Of a DNA stretch of 64,000 nucleotides, positions 20,021-28,720 are shown piece after piece. Origin of the DNA: Flavobacteriia bacterium 40-80 (GTDB taxonomy: Bacteria > Bacteroidota > Bacteroidia > Flavobacteriales_D > Crocinitomicaceae); the NCBI GenBank assembly GCA_001899145.1, contig MKVF01000018.1, positions 558,001-622,000 on the forward strand, in the 5' to 3' direction. Both the position numbers and the translations under genes were made by a program. Positions within the stretch are counted from its first letter, which is position 1. Every line of letters starts with the position of its first letter. The notes beneath the pieces were generated by a model. It had not been told where the DNA came from and ran no database searches. It worked only from the letters and a program-made list of their open reading frames with translations.

Positions 20021-20464
20021 TTATATGGTTGTTTTTCTTTCAGGCAGATACATATTTAATGTGCTAAAGATTAAAATAAACCACCCGCTGACTTGAAGTG
20101 AATACTTTGGATGCCAGTATTCGAAATCCATACCGTCCATTCTATATTCATCTACGACAATATTTGAATCTTTCAGGGAGTAAATACATAATGTAACTCC
20201 TATTATGCAACAAACAATATTTATCCAGTAATTTTTCCTTAGCCAAATTTTTAAATTTTGATTTAACCTAAAAAACAAACCTATTATGAGGCTTGGGATT
20301 GCTGCTCCAATAAAGTAAAACAAAAATGGAATTGTATCTCGAATGTTAAGTTTTACATAGTTAGAGCCATCTGGTGAATATTCGAAAGATGTAAATATAG
20401 TCGTCAGAATAGCACATACTATTGCAGATGTTATGAGTTGTATTATTATATCTCTATTGTGCAT
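20021..20464 (-). CDS. Small membrane protein of unknown function
   Basis: 147 residues with four likely membrane helices (ITSAIVCAILTTIF, IPFLFYFIGAAIPSLIIGLFF, YWINIVCCIIGVTLCIY, and SGWFILIFSTLNMYL). There are no motifs I can name. It is monocistronic, about 200 bp upstream of the TPR-membrane gene on the same strand, and AT-rich like it. The 247 bp on its other side, up to the WD40 gene, holds no feature I can support. Confidence 0.6.
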   Translation of the reverse strand: MHNRDIIIQLITSAIVCAILTTIFTSFEYSPDGSNYVKLNIRDTIPFLFYFIGAAIPSLIIGLFFRLNQNLKIWLRKNYWINIVCCIIGVTLCIYSLKDSNIVVDEYRMDGMDFEYWHPKYSLQVSGWFILIFSTLNMYLPERKTTI

Positions 20465-20711
20465 TCTCTTCTAGTTAGTTATAAAGTCATGAGTATATAT
20501 TTTATACCTTTCAAATTTAGAATAATTTTATAAAAAAACAACTGTCAATGAGTTGATTGAGTACTGTGCAAAATCCTTGATTTATTTTGCTGAAAAAATC
20601 AAACTCCTTTGAAAAATGTGATTATATTCACAAAAGTCGTTTGAGAAATGTGATTTTAAAAAGCAAAAAAAGAGCATAACATATAAACAGTTTAATTTTC
20701 AGATATTTACA

Positions 20712-21581
20712 ATGATCTTTCAAAAGAAACAGGAGATACGGGAACATAACGGGGCAGTCTATTCCATAGATGGCACTTCGTTTTTTGTATTTACCTCTGC
20801 TGCGGATAAATTTGTTGTAAAGTGGAATATTCAGGAAGCGCAGCAGGAGAAATTCGCCATTAAGATGGATCATACCAGCTATAAGCTGGTGCTGCATAAT
20901 CAGAAATTATTCATCGGTTCGAATAAAGGCGAATTGTATGTTATTGATACAGTAAACAGAGTAGTAGAGCAGCAACGGAAAATCACGGATACAGCAATTT
21001 ATTCACTAATTCTGAAGGATGAATTGATAATTATCGGAACAGCGGATGGGACTATTCATTTTCTCGAAAAAGATTCATTGCAGGAAAATAAACAATTGTC
21101 TTTTTCCTGCGGAAAAATCCGTGATCTGATATTCCTGAATAGTCAGATGCTGGCCTTGGCTTGCCAGGACGGATTTATCCGTATTATAAATACGGAAACT
21201 TTCGAGCTGGAACACCGGTTTTTTGCTCATGAAAAAGGAGTGAATAAGCTTCTGCAGATAGATCACAAGCTGTTTTCCGCCGGAAAAGATGCACATTTGA
21301 AAGTATGGGACTGGCAATCGGAAGAATTGCTGTCCTCATGGCCGTTACATTATGAAGCCATTTACGATATGAAGCAAATTGGGGATAAATTGATTACTGC
21401 TTCACGTGATAAATCCATAAAGATCTGGGAGCTGGATGATTCACAGATCAGATTGCTTCAGAAAATTACCGCTAAAGAAAAAGGACATTCCCATTCGGTA
21501 AATGCCCTGTATATTATCGATGAATTTAATTTCTGTTCCGTTGGAGACGACCGGAGAATTATCTGGTGGAGCTGTTCTTAG
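20712..21581 (+). CDS. WD40 repeat protein
   Basis: A 289-residue cytoplasmic beta-propeller with six to seven WD40-like blades. The clearest are HNGAVYSIDGTSFFVFTSAADKFVVKWN, LFSAGKDAHLKVWDW and LITASRDKSIKIWEL (given in part). There is no signal peptide and no fused enzyme domain, so it is probably a protein-interaction platform. The gene overlaps the convergent CNNM/CBS gene by 4 bp, leaving no room for a terminator between them. Confidence 0.83.
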   Translation: MIFQKKQEIREHNGAVYSIDGTSFFVFTSAADKFVVKWNIQEAQQEKFAIKMDHTSYKLVLHNQKLFIGSNKGELYVIDTVNRVVEQQRKITDTAIYSLILKDELIIIGTADGTIHFLEKDSLQENKQLSFSCGKIRDLIFLNSQMLALACQDGFIRIINTETFELEHRFFAHEKGVNKLLQIDHKLFSAGKDAHLKVWDWQSEELLSSWPLHYEAIYDMKQIGDKLITASRDKSIKIWELDDSQIRLLQKITAKEKGHSHSVNALYIIDEFNFCSVGDDRRIIWWSCS

Positions 21582-22891
21582 TCTTCGATAGAATCTTCTG
21601 TTTCCAGTGTTTTCAGCTCGACGGTAATCAGCTTGTTCCCGCTTCGTTCCAGGATTTTTACTTCGTAATGCTCAAGCTGAATGATTTCTCCTTCATTCGG
21701 AATTTCTCCGAATTCTTCAAGAATCACACCTGCAAGTGTCTCATTATTCTCATCCGATGAGATCTCATAAGGAAGAAAGCTGTTGATATCATTGATAGGA
21801 GCCGTAGCAAATACTTTGTAAGTGGTATCATCGATCTGCTCCACAATCGGATTTTCATTGTCATATTCGTCCTGAATTTCTCCGACAATTTCCTCAATGA
21901 TATCTTCCATGGTCGCGATCCCTTCCATTGCTCCGAATTCATTTACGATCACGGCCATGTGGATATGCTTTGACTGGAATTCCTTCAATAAGCTGCCAAT
22001 TTTCTTGTGCTCCGGAACAATGATGATCGGACGTAGCAATTCCGTGATAATGATCTCGTCATTCGAACGGAGCTTTCGCAGTAAGTCCTTGATGTGGATC
22101 AGTCCTACAATATTATCGATATCATCCTCATAACAAGGGATCCGGGAATATCCTTCTTCCAGCAATCGTTCCAGCTCTTCGTCGTCAAATTTGCTGACAT
22201 TCAGATAAGCGACCTGGTTCCGTGGAATCATAATCTGCTTTACGCTACGGTCGGAGAAATCAAAAGCATTTCGGATAATATCGTATTCTTCCGATTCAAT
22301 AGTTCCGCTTTCGCTACTTTGCTGGATGAGGTATTTCAGCTCGTCCGTAGTGTGAATCTCTGCGCCATGCGTAGCACGGATACCCACTGTTTTCAGCAAT
22401 GCTCCCGCAAGTCCGTTCAGCACGAAAATAAACGGGCGAAAGATCACATAAAAGAAATTCAGGGGATAAGCAAGCACGATCGTTGTGGTTTCCGCTTTCT
22501 GGATGGCAATTGATTTAGGAGCTAATTCACCGAAAACAATGTGAAGCACGGAAATGAGAACGAAGGCTGCCGGTAAAGCGATCTGATGGCTGAGCTCTTC
22601 ACTGATATTGATTCCGAGCATTTCGAACATTCCAATAATGACTTTGGATACAACCGGCTCACCGACCCAGCCCAGCCCAAGAGAAGCAAGTGTGACACCT
22701 AACTGTGTAGCTGCTAAATACCCGTCCAGGTTGCCTACGATTTTCAGAGCCAGTTTGACTGCCCCGCTGTTTGACGTTTGTGCTTTGGTTTCAAGTTGTG
22801 ATTCTCTGACTTTTACAATCGCGAATTCTGCTGCGACAAAAAATCCATTTAAAAAAACAAGTAAGAGCGTAAGAAATATATCCGAGGCCAT
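21578..22891 (-). CDS. CNNM/CBS-domain 'hemolysin family' membrane protein (CorC/TlyC type)
   Basis: 437 residues. Order of parts: a CNNM (DUF21) membrane domain of three to four helices (residues 1-190, with NGFFVAAEFAIVKVR), two CBS domains (about 205-330, with MIPRNQVAYLNVS), and a C-terminal CorC_HlyC domain (about 345-425). Related proteins act in magnesium or cobalt transport; the haemolysin name is historical. GldE shares this architecture, but the N-terminus here resembles the general TlyC/YhdP group rather than GldE, and gldD lies elsewhere (48.7 kb). Confidence 0.86.
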   Translation of the reverse strand: MASDIFLTLLLVFLNGFFVAAEFAIVKVRESQLETKAQTSNSGAVKLALKIVGNLDGYLAATQLGVTLASLGLGWVGEPVVSKVIIGMFEMLGINISEELSHQIALPAAFVLISVLHIVFGELAPKSIAIQKAETTTIVLAYPLNFFYVIFRPFIFVLNGLAGALLKTVGIRATHGAEIHTTDELKYLIQQSSESGTIESEEYDIIRNAFDFSDRSVKQIMIPRNQVAYLNVSKFDDEELERLLEEGYSRIPCYEDDIDNIVGLIHIKDLLRKLRSNDEIIITELLRPIIIVPEHKKIGSLLKEFQSKHIHMAVIVNEFGAMEGIATMEDIIEEIVGEIQDEYDNENPIVEQIDDTTYKVFATAPINDINSFLPYEISSDENNETLAGVILEEFGEIPNEGEIIQLEHYEVKILERSGNKLITVELKTLETEDSIED

Positions 22892-22972
22892 TTAATTTTA
22901 GACTATACAATAATACAAATTTAAAACTTTGTTGGTCATATTACCGATAAAACCCAATAATTTAATAACAGG

Positions 22973-25672
22973 TCAGAATGGATAACCTATACCGAAATGA
23001 AGTGAAGGGGTGAAAGGACGAGGCATTTTGTCCTTGAAGCCGTCGCCAAATTTCGCGTATCCCTCGTCGTAGTAAGGCTGACGTGACTGGAAAATCCAGC
23101 GCGCATTTTCAGGTAATGCCGGATTGGTGAGCGGAATTCCAAGGTCGAGACGCAGAATAAAGAACGAGAAATCCAGCCGCAGCCCGACTCCCGGAGAAAG
23201 CGCTATTTCTTTCCAGAAATCTTTGGAGAATTTTCCGCCCGGACGGTTCACATCATCGCGTAAGGTCCAGATATTATGCGCATCCATAAATAATGCGAGC
23301 TTTAACATATCCGTGACCGCAATCCGGTATTCAAACTGCGTTCCCAGTCGGATGTCGCCGATTTGCGTGGCGGTTCTGTTTTCATCCAGGTAATATTTGT
23401 AGCTTCCCGGCCCCAGCGTCCGTGCTCTCCATCCTCTGTTATCATTGGCTCCTCCCGCGAAGAAAGAGTAGTCATAAGGAAGAGAAGTGGGAATGTTTCC
23501 GTAAGGAAGGCCGGCACCGGCTAAAAAACGGAAATTGAGCGATTGTCTTTTGTTGATCTTATATTCCGCGATAATTTCATTGTCCAGACGTACAAACTGG
23601 GAATAGGCCACGTTGAAAATCGTTTTCTGTTCCAGTTCACTATCGTATCCGCGGCTGAAAAGATTGGCAAGGAATCCGGCGTGATTGAACGTAATATTGT
23701 AGAAGAAAGTAGTTTTCTTCCGTCTGGAAGAGTTTAAGTTATTAAACTCATAAATGATCTTTATATCTTCCCAGATCAGCTGGTTGCTATAAGCATTCCG
23801 TAAGAACAAATCGTTTGTCTCATCGATCTTCTGCTGGAAGTAATCATCCTTGTTGATCTTTACATACTTGATCACGGAAGCCAGAGGTAATCCTATCTGG
23901 ATGATCTGCATCTGGTCGATGACAAACTTATACATATAATTGAACTGGAAGGTCTGTCTGTCAAAGTCGATACGGTGCTGTTTGTTATAAGCTAATGAAA
24001 TGATGGTTAAAGGACGTTTCCTTTTTGTAAGTAATTCCGCCGGTGCCGGGAACAGGCCGGGAAGCTCCAGCTTAATGGTTGGCCCGTATTCGAATGTGTT
24101 AAATGTCCGTTTGTATTTGGTGGTGCTTCCGTCCAGGTTTTTATCAAAAACGGGTGGAGTTGATTCAAAACCTCCCGAAAAGGAGATAGTAAGGTTTTCG
24201 GCTCCCCTGAACAGGTTTCTGTTGAGATAATTGACAGAAGCGGCAACTCCTAAAAAGCCGTTTGAGTTGGTGAAACGCGGTTCGAACGAAAAGCTTTGTT
24301 TTTTATACGGAACCAGGTAATAATGAACATCAAGCGTATTTGTCCCTTCTACTTCAGTCAGCTCCGGCTTGATTGTCTGGAAAACATTGAGCTCCATCAG
24401 ACGCGTGATGGAACGCTCCACGTAATATTCTTTATAGTAATTACTTTCCTCCAGGAAATTCTGAAGCTCAATAACGGAGGGCTTGACATAAGGTTTCCCG
24501 TTGTACAGGAATGTTGCCATCCTGCCCGGATTAAGCGTATCTGTTTTCAGGGGAAGCCCCATACGTTTTTTATTGCTCCAGTCGTACTGAAGCTTTTTAT
24601 ATCGGAGCGTATCAAATGTAGGCAGGTATTTTTGCTTGCTCAGATCAATCCCTTTGCTTTCCAGTAATTCCAAAAAATTCCCTTTGTAGCGGGTGGTATC
24701 TGCAAGGTGAAAATAAACATTCCGGATATGCTTGATCTCCTGCTGCTTTTTATAAGCGAGGTCCCCGTCACGCAGGATCCGGTCGCCCAGCTCGATTTTT
24801 ACAAAAGCTTTCAGGTTTCCTAAGCTGGTATCTGCGGTAATATTGATATGGCTTGCGCTGAAGCCGTAATAACCATTGTCCCGGAAAAACTTCGCCAGGA
24901 TTTCTTTTGCGGAATTTAATACATCTGAATCCAGACGCTGCCCGCGAAGCCTCGCATCAGGATTTTTCTTCAGGAACTGCTGAAAAGTAACGCTCACGGC
25001 ATCATTATCAGTAGTAACTTTTACAGAATCAATAATATAAGGTTTTCCGGTGGTGACTTTATAAATAACTGAAATCTGGTCATTTCTGGAATTGGTGTCC
25101 ATTTCTGTGGAAACACTGGAAAAGAAATAACCTTTCTTTTTCATGTAATTGTTCATAGAAAGGGTGCTTCTGGAAATTGCTCCCGTATCCAGGATGACTG
25201 GTTTTTCACCAAACTTATATTTGAACCATTCTCTCAGAAAACGACGCGGCTCCACTGTATCTTTCAATGAAACGATCTTTTCATAATAAAGGCTGTCACC
25301 CCGTTCCCTGGCTTTCGCCATGCGCTTTTCATTGATCTTGTCCTGGCGTGCCAGGCGTTTATGGTTTTTCTGGCTCAGCTTTTCATTTTTTTTTGCCCGG
25401 ATGTTCGCAATGGTAAGCGAATCTGATTTCAATCCGAAAAAACGGTCCTGATTATATGCCCAAAGACGCATTTTCAGGCCGAGCATACTTCGGTTGGGCT
25501 TTTGCCTGATGACATCTTCCAGGTCACCCTTTTCAATGGCATCACCTTCGATTTTGATCTTATTTTTTTTGAGCAGGTATTTTCCTTCCGGGACATGTTT
25601 TGCCAGATTACATCCCAGTGTAAAAAAAAGTATAAAAACCAGAAGAAAATATGTAAGTTTGGATTTCGTCAA
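22973..25672 (-). CDS. tamL: TamL, outer-membrane assembly lipoprotein (BamA/TamA family)
   Basis: 899 residues. It begins with a lipoprotein signal (LLVFILFFTLGC, lipidated Cys near residue 21), followed by POTRA-like repeats (about 130-450, with the YYVERSITRLMELNVFQ segment typical of the last POTRA) and a C-terminal 16-strand barrel ending in the aromatic GIGYPF. This is the Bacteroidota counterpart of TamA, involved with TamB in outer-membrane biogenesis. The only possible start is TTG at 25672: an in-frame TGA lies two codons upstream and the next ATG falls well inside the protein. A -7 element close upstream agrees with this start. Confidence 0.9.
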   Translation of the reverse strand: MTKSKLTYFLLVFILFFTLGCNLAKHVPEGKYLLKKNKIKIEGDAIEKGDLEDVIRQKPNRSMLGLKMRLWAYNQDRFFGLKSDSLTIANIRAKKNEKLSQKNHKRLARQDKINEKRMAKARERGDSLYYEKIVSLKDTVEPRRFLREWFKYKFGEKPVILDTGAISRSTLSMNNYMKKKGYFFSSVSTEMDTNSRNDQISVIYKVTTGKPYIIDSVKVTTDNDAVSVTFQQFLKKNPDARLRGQRLDSDVLNSAKEILAKFFRDNGYYGFSASHINITADTSLGNLKAFVKIELGDRILRDGDLAYKKQQEIKHIRNVYFHLADTTRYKGNFLELLESKGIDLSKQKYLPTFDTLRYKKLQYDWSNKKRMGLPLKTDTLNPGRMATFLYNGKPYVKPSVIELQNFLEESNYYKEYYVERSITRLMELNVFQTIKPELTEVEGTNTLDVHYYLVPYKKQSFSFEPRFTNSNGFLGVAASVNYLNRNLFRGAENLTISFSGGFESTPPVFDKNLDGSTTKYKRTFNTFEYGPTIKLELPGLFPAPAELLTKRKRPLTIISLAYNKQHRIDFDRQTFQFNYMYKFVIDQMQIIQIGLPLASVIKYVKINKDDYFQQKIDETNDLFLRNAYSNQLIWEDIKIIYEFNNLNSSRRKKTTFFYNITFNHAGFLANLFSRGYDSELEQKTIFNVAYSQFVRLDNEIIAEYKINKRQSLNFRFLAGAGLPYGNIPTSLPYDYSFFAGGANDNRGWRARTLGPGSYKYYLDENRTATQIGDIRLGTQFEYRIAVTDMLKLALFMDAHNIWTLRDDVNRPGGKFSKDFWKEIALSPGVGLRLDFSFFILRLDLGIPLTNPALPENARWIFQSRQPYYDEGYAKFGDGFKDKMPRPFTPSLHFGIGYPF

Positions 25673-25689
25673 ATTGCTTCAATATTTGG

Positions 25690-25697
25690 CAAAATTA
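25690..25697 (-). promoter_or_regulatory. -7 element (TAATTTTG) for tamL
   Basis: Perfect TAnnTTTG on the minus strand, 17 bp before the TTG start. Predicted leader of about 12 nt. Confidence 0.5.
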
Positions 25698-25712
25698 ATA
25701 ATTGTCACTAAG

Positions 25713-26435
25713 ATGCTGTCTAAAAATATTATAAAACATTTGAACGCATTACAGCGAAAAAAATTTCGGAATGAATTCGGAGAATTTATTCTGGAAGGAG
25801 AAAAAATGGTGCTGGAAGCTGTTCAGATGTTCAGAGAACGTATCGTGAAAGTATATTGCCTGCCGGAATTTGCTGCAGAAAATAATTTGTCAGGTGTTGA
25901 TTTTGAGGTGATTGAAGAAAAGGGGCTGAAACAGATTTCCGGATTGACAACACCTAATAAGGCATTGGCAGTATTACGGCAGGAAGTAGCATCAGCTGAG
26001 AAAAGTGATTTTTATCTGGCTTTGGACAGTATTCAGGATCCCGGAAATATGGGAACAATTATCCGTCTGGCAGATTGGTTCGGGTTAAAACAGATCATTT
26101 GTTCCCCCGATTGCGTGGATTGTTATAACCCAAAAGTGGTTCAGGCAACAATGGGCTCCATTTTACGGGTCCGGCTGCACTATGCTGATCTGTCCGGCTT
26201 TTTAAAGGAAACGGATCTTCCTGTTTTCGGAGCGCTGCTCAACGGAGAAAACGTCTATCAAAAGCAGCTGAACCGCAACGGAATCCTGCTGATGGGAAAT
26301 GAAGGGAACGGCATCCGCCCGGAATTGCTGCCACTGATCTCTTCTCCGCTTACCATTCCGCGTTTCGGGGAAGCAGAGTCGTTAAATGTGGGGATTGCAA
26401 CAGCAATATTACTGTCGGAGTTTTCAAGAGGTTAA
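25713..26435 (+). CDS. SpoU/TrmH family RNA 2'-O-methyltransferase
   Basis: SAM-dependent ribose methyltransferase of the SPOUT class acting on tRNA or rRNA. The 240-residue protein has an N-terminal substrate-binding domain (LNALQRKKFRNEFGEFILEG) and the three SPOUT motifs: DSIQDPGNMGTIIRLADWFG, LLMGNEGNGI and IPRFGEAESLNVGIATAILL, forming the trefoil knot. A longer reading frame extends upstream through tamL, but the ATG at 25713 is where the family begins. It is divergent from tamL, with 40 bp between the starts. Specific target RNA unknown. Confidence 0.9.
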   Translation: MLSKNIIKHLNALQRKKFRNEFGEFILEGEKMVLEAVQMFRERIVKVYCLPEFAAENNLSGVDFEVIEEKGLKQISGLTTPNKALAVLRQEVASAEKSDFYLALDSIQDPGNMGTIIRLADWFGLKQIICSPDCVDCYNPKVVQATMGSILRVRLHYADLSGFLKETDLPVFGALLNGENVYQKQLNRNGILLMGNEGNGIRPELLPLISSPLTIPRFGEAESLNVGIATAILLSEFSRG

Positions 26436-26470
26436 AAACAAAAAGCTGCTTACTTTCGGTAAACAGCTTT
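26434..26470 (-). terminator. Terminator of the RRM gene
   Basis: On the minus strand AAAGCTG...CAGCTTT with an inner GTTTAC/GTAAGC-type stem (one C-A mismatch) and then TTTTTGTTTTTAAC. The T-rich end is on the minus strand, so it serves the RRM gene. On the plus strand no T-run follows. Confidence 0.65.
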
Positions 26471-26492
26471 CCAGAATATTCAATTTTTTATA

Positions 26493-27068
26493 TTAATAGT
26501 CGAAATCTTCGTCGTCATCGTAGAAAAAACGGTTTTGCTTCCCGCTTTTTTTATACGCTTCCATCTTATTTTTTTTCGGGCCATCCGAAGCACCGCTGCC
26601 TTTTTTCTTATTATCTTTCTTGGTACGATCGTTTTTTGCGCTTAAAGCATTTCCATCAGAAGGAGGAAAGAAATTTGCCGGCTTTGCCGGTTCGTCGGAA
26701 GTTTTGTATTCATTTCTTTGTTCCGGGCGGCGTTCCTGGTTATTAAAAGGTCTTCTGTCTCCGGTATTGTTATATGGGCGCTGAGGGCGATCACCATTAT
26801 TATTAGCCGGACGTTGTGGTCTGTCCCCGCGTTCTTCAGCAATTTTTACAGAAATAGAACGGTTGTTCAGGCTGTAGCCATCCAGATCTGAAATAATCGT
26901 GTCGGCGTCGTTGCTGTCAATTTCCACGAAGGCAAAGCCTTTTGTTTTTCCGGTTTCTTTGTCGGTAGGTATTACCACTTTTCTTACGTATCCGTAAGGC
27001 TTGAATAAAGCAATCAGATTCTCCTGAGTTACTCCGTAATCTAATCTTGAAACGAATAAGTTTACCAT
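26493..27068 (-). CDS. RRM-type RNA-binding protein with low-complexity tail
   Basis: 191 residues. An RNA recognition motif occupies residues 1-80, with RNP2 NLFVSRLDY and RNP1 GFAFVEI. The rest is a low-complexity tail with Arg/Pro/Asn repeats (GDRPQRP twice, then GDRRPFNNQERRP), a Lys-rich part, and the acidic end DDDEDFDY. Single-RRM proteins of this type are abundant in Bacteroidota, which lack Hfq in many cases, and may act as general RNA chaperones; that role is inferred. Confidence 0.9.
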   Translation of the reverse strand: MVNLFVSRLDYGVTQENLIALFKPYGYVRKVVIPTDKETGKTKGFAFVEIDSNDADTIISDLDGYSLNNRSISVKIAEERGDRPQRPANNNGDRPQRPYNNTGDRRPFNNQERRPEQRNEYKTSDEPAKPANFFPPSDGNALSAKNDRTKKDNKKKGSGASDGPKKNKMEAYKKSGKQNRFFYDDDEDFDY

Positions 27069-27193
27069 ATAAAATTCAAAAATGCTGACGGTTAATCTTT
27101 TTTATGTCAGTTTATAAGTTCGAAAGTAGTATTTTTTTGAATTGATGATTCTTTTATTGTGAAAAAAATATTTAAACAAGAAAAAGCTTTTGT

Positions 27194-27201
27194 TATCTTC
27201 G
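27194..27201 (+). promoter_or_regulatory. Near-consensus -7 element (TATCTTCG) for the SSS symporter
   Basis: One mismatch from TATCTTTG, 18 bp before the ATG at 27220. It covers most of the region a TTG start at 27190 would use as leader, which favours the ATG. Confidence 0.4.
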
Positions 27202-27219
27202 TTTGTTCAAAACTTAAAA

Positions 27220-28713
27220 ATGAGCGCTGCTTTAGTTATTGCTTTATTAACAGGATATTTCGGGATTCTCATATTGATTTCTGTCCTGACTTCCAGAAAC
27301 GCTACTTCCGATACTTTTTTTACAGGAAACAGATCCAGCAAATGGTACCTTGTCGCTTTCGGAATGATAGGGACATCCCTTTCCGGCGTCACTTTCATTT
27401 CTGTTCCCGGAAAAGTATATGTGGACGGAATGGCTTATTTCCAGGTGGTTTTGGGATATATTCTCGGATATATTGTCATTGCACAGGTACTGATGCCCTT
27501 ATATTACCGCCTGAACCTGGTTTCTATCTATGAGTTCCTGAACGAACGCTTCGGAGTGGTTTCTTACAAGACAGGAGCAAGCTTCTTTATCCTTTCACGT
27601 ACCGTAGGTTCCGCAATGCGTTTGTACCTGGCGACTTTTGTTTTGCAGAAATTTCTTTTTGACGGGCTGGGAGTTCCTTATATTGTCACGGCGATCATAA
27701 CTGTGTTGTTGATCTGGGTGTACACTTTTAAAGGAGGAGTAAAAACCATCATTTACACAGATACGTTTCAGACAGTATTTTTAGTAGGAGCAGTTGTGCT
27801 GAGTGTTTTTATTATTTCAAATGCGCTGGACCTGAATCTCCCGGGATTATTTAAAAGTATCCAGGCAAAGACGAACCAGCTGGGATATTCGATGACAAAG
27901 ATTTTTTATACGGAAGATTATAAATCGCCGGTTTATTTTCCGAAACACTTTTTCGGAGGAATGTTCCTGGCAATAGCAATGACCGGGCTGGATCAGGATA
28001 TGATGCAGAAAAATCTGACCTGTAAAAATATCGGGGAAGCGCAGAAAAACATGTATTCGTTTACAACGATCATGATCATTGTAAACTTCTTCTTTCTGCT
28101 GCTTGGAGGAGCGCTATATGTTTACAGCGATTCGATGAACGTTGCTTTGCCCATGATGGATGGAAAGGTGGCAACAGACGAAGTATATCCTACGCTGGCT
28201 TTTGAGCATCTGGGACTTTTTGTCGGAGTTTTATTCCTTTTAGGGATTTTAGCATCTTCTTACGCCTCTTCCGATAGCGCGCTGACAGCGTTGACCACCG
28301 GGTTTTGCATTGACTTTCTGAATTTTAACAAGCGGGAAGAAAGTGAGAAAAAACGTCTGAAATTTATCGTTCACATTGGCTTTTCGTTGATCTTTCTGCT
28401 CATTGCGCTGGTGACAAAATGGTACATGGACAATTACGGAAAGGACCTGATTGATGTCATACTCAAAGCCGCGGCTTATACTTACGGTCCATTGCTGGGC
28501 TTATTCTTTTTTGGAATCCTGACGAAGCGTAAATTAAAGGAAATACTCGTTCCTTTTGTATGCGTAGCAGCACCGCTGATCTGCTTTATCCTGTCATCCA
28601 ATTCAAAAGAATGGCTGAACGGCTACGTGTTCGGCTATGAAATACTAATTTTGAACGGATTATTGACATTTGCCTTATTAGCACTAATTTCGAAGAAAAC
28701 TTTACAAGACTAA
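27220..28713 (+). CDS. Sodium:solute symporter (SSS family)
   Basis: Inner-membrane Na+-coupled transporter with about 13 helices, 497 residues. Family landmarks include GNRSSKWYLVAFGMIGTSLSG, the region around ISVPGKVYVDGMAYFQ, FKGGVKTIIYTDTFQ, and DQDMMQKNL. The last helix ends near residue 490. The substrate cannot be told from the sequence; sugars, amino acids, sialic acid or pantothenate are known in the family. The GlmU-like gene follows after 7 bp, so they may be one transcript. The ATG at 27220 is used because the first helix starts there. Confidence 0.88.
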   Translation: MSAALVIALLTGYFGILILISVLTSRNATSDTFFTGNRSSKWYLVAFGMIGTSLSGVTFISVPGKVYVDGMAYFQVVLGYILGYIVIAQVLMPLYYRLNLVSIYEFLNERFGVVSYKTGASFFILSRTVGSAMRLYLATFVLQKFLFDGLGVPYIVTAIITVLLIWVYTFKGGVKTIIYTDTFQTVFLVGAVVLSVFIISNALDLNLPGLFKSIQAKTNQLGYSMTKIFYTEDYKSPVYFPKHFFGGMFLAIAMTGLDQDMMQKNLTCKNIGEAQKNMYSFTTIMIIVNFFFLLLGGALYVYSDSMNVALPMMDGKVATDEVYPTLAFEHLGLFVGVLFLLGILASSYASSDSALTALTTGFCIDFLNFNKREESEKKRLKFIVHIGFSLIFLLIALVTKWYMDNYGKDLIDVILKAAAYTYGPLLGLFFFGILTKRKLKEILVPFVCVAAPLICFILSSNSKEWLNGYVFGYEILILNGLLTFALLALISKKTLQD

Positions 28714-28720
28714 AAGCACT

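Noticed and set aside
20628-20897. Minus-strand 89-codon frame overlapping the WD40 start
   Set aside because: It is the complement of the WD40 gene and its sequence has no coding character.
21578-22891. gldE
   Set aside because: The architecture is shared, but the N-terminal sequence is of the TlyC/YhdP kind and the gene is not near gldD.
25494-25712. Longer N-terminus for the SpoU methyltransferase
   Set aside because: The extra 73 residues run antisense through the tamL 5' end and look unlike the family; the ATG at 25713 fits.
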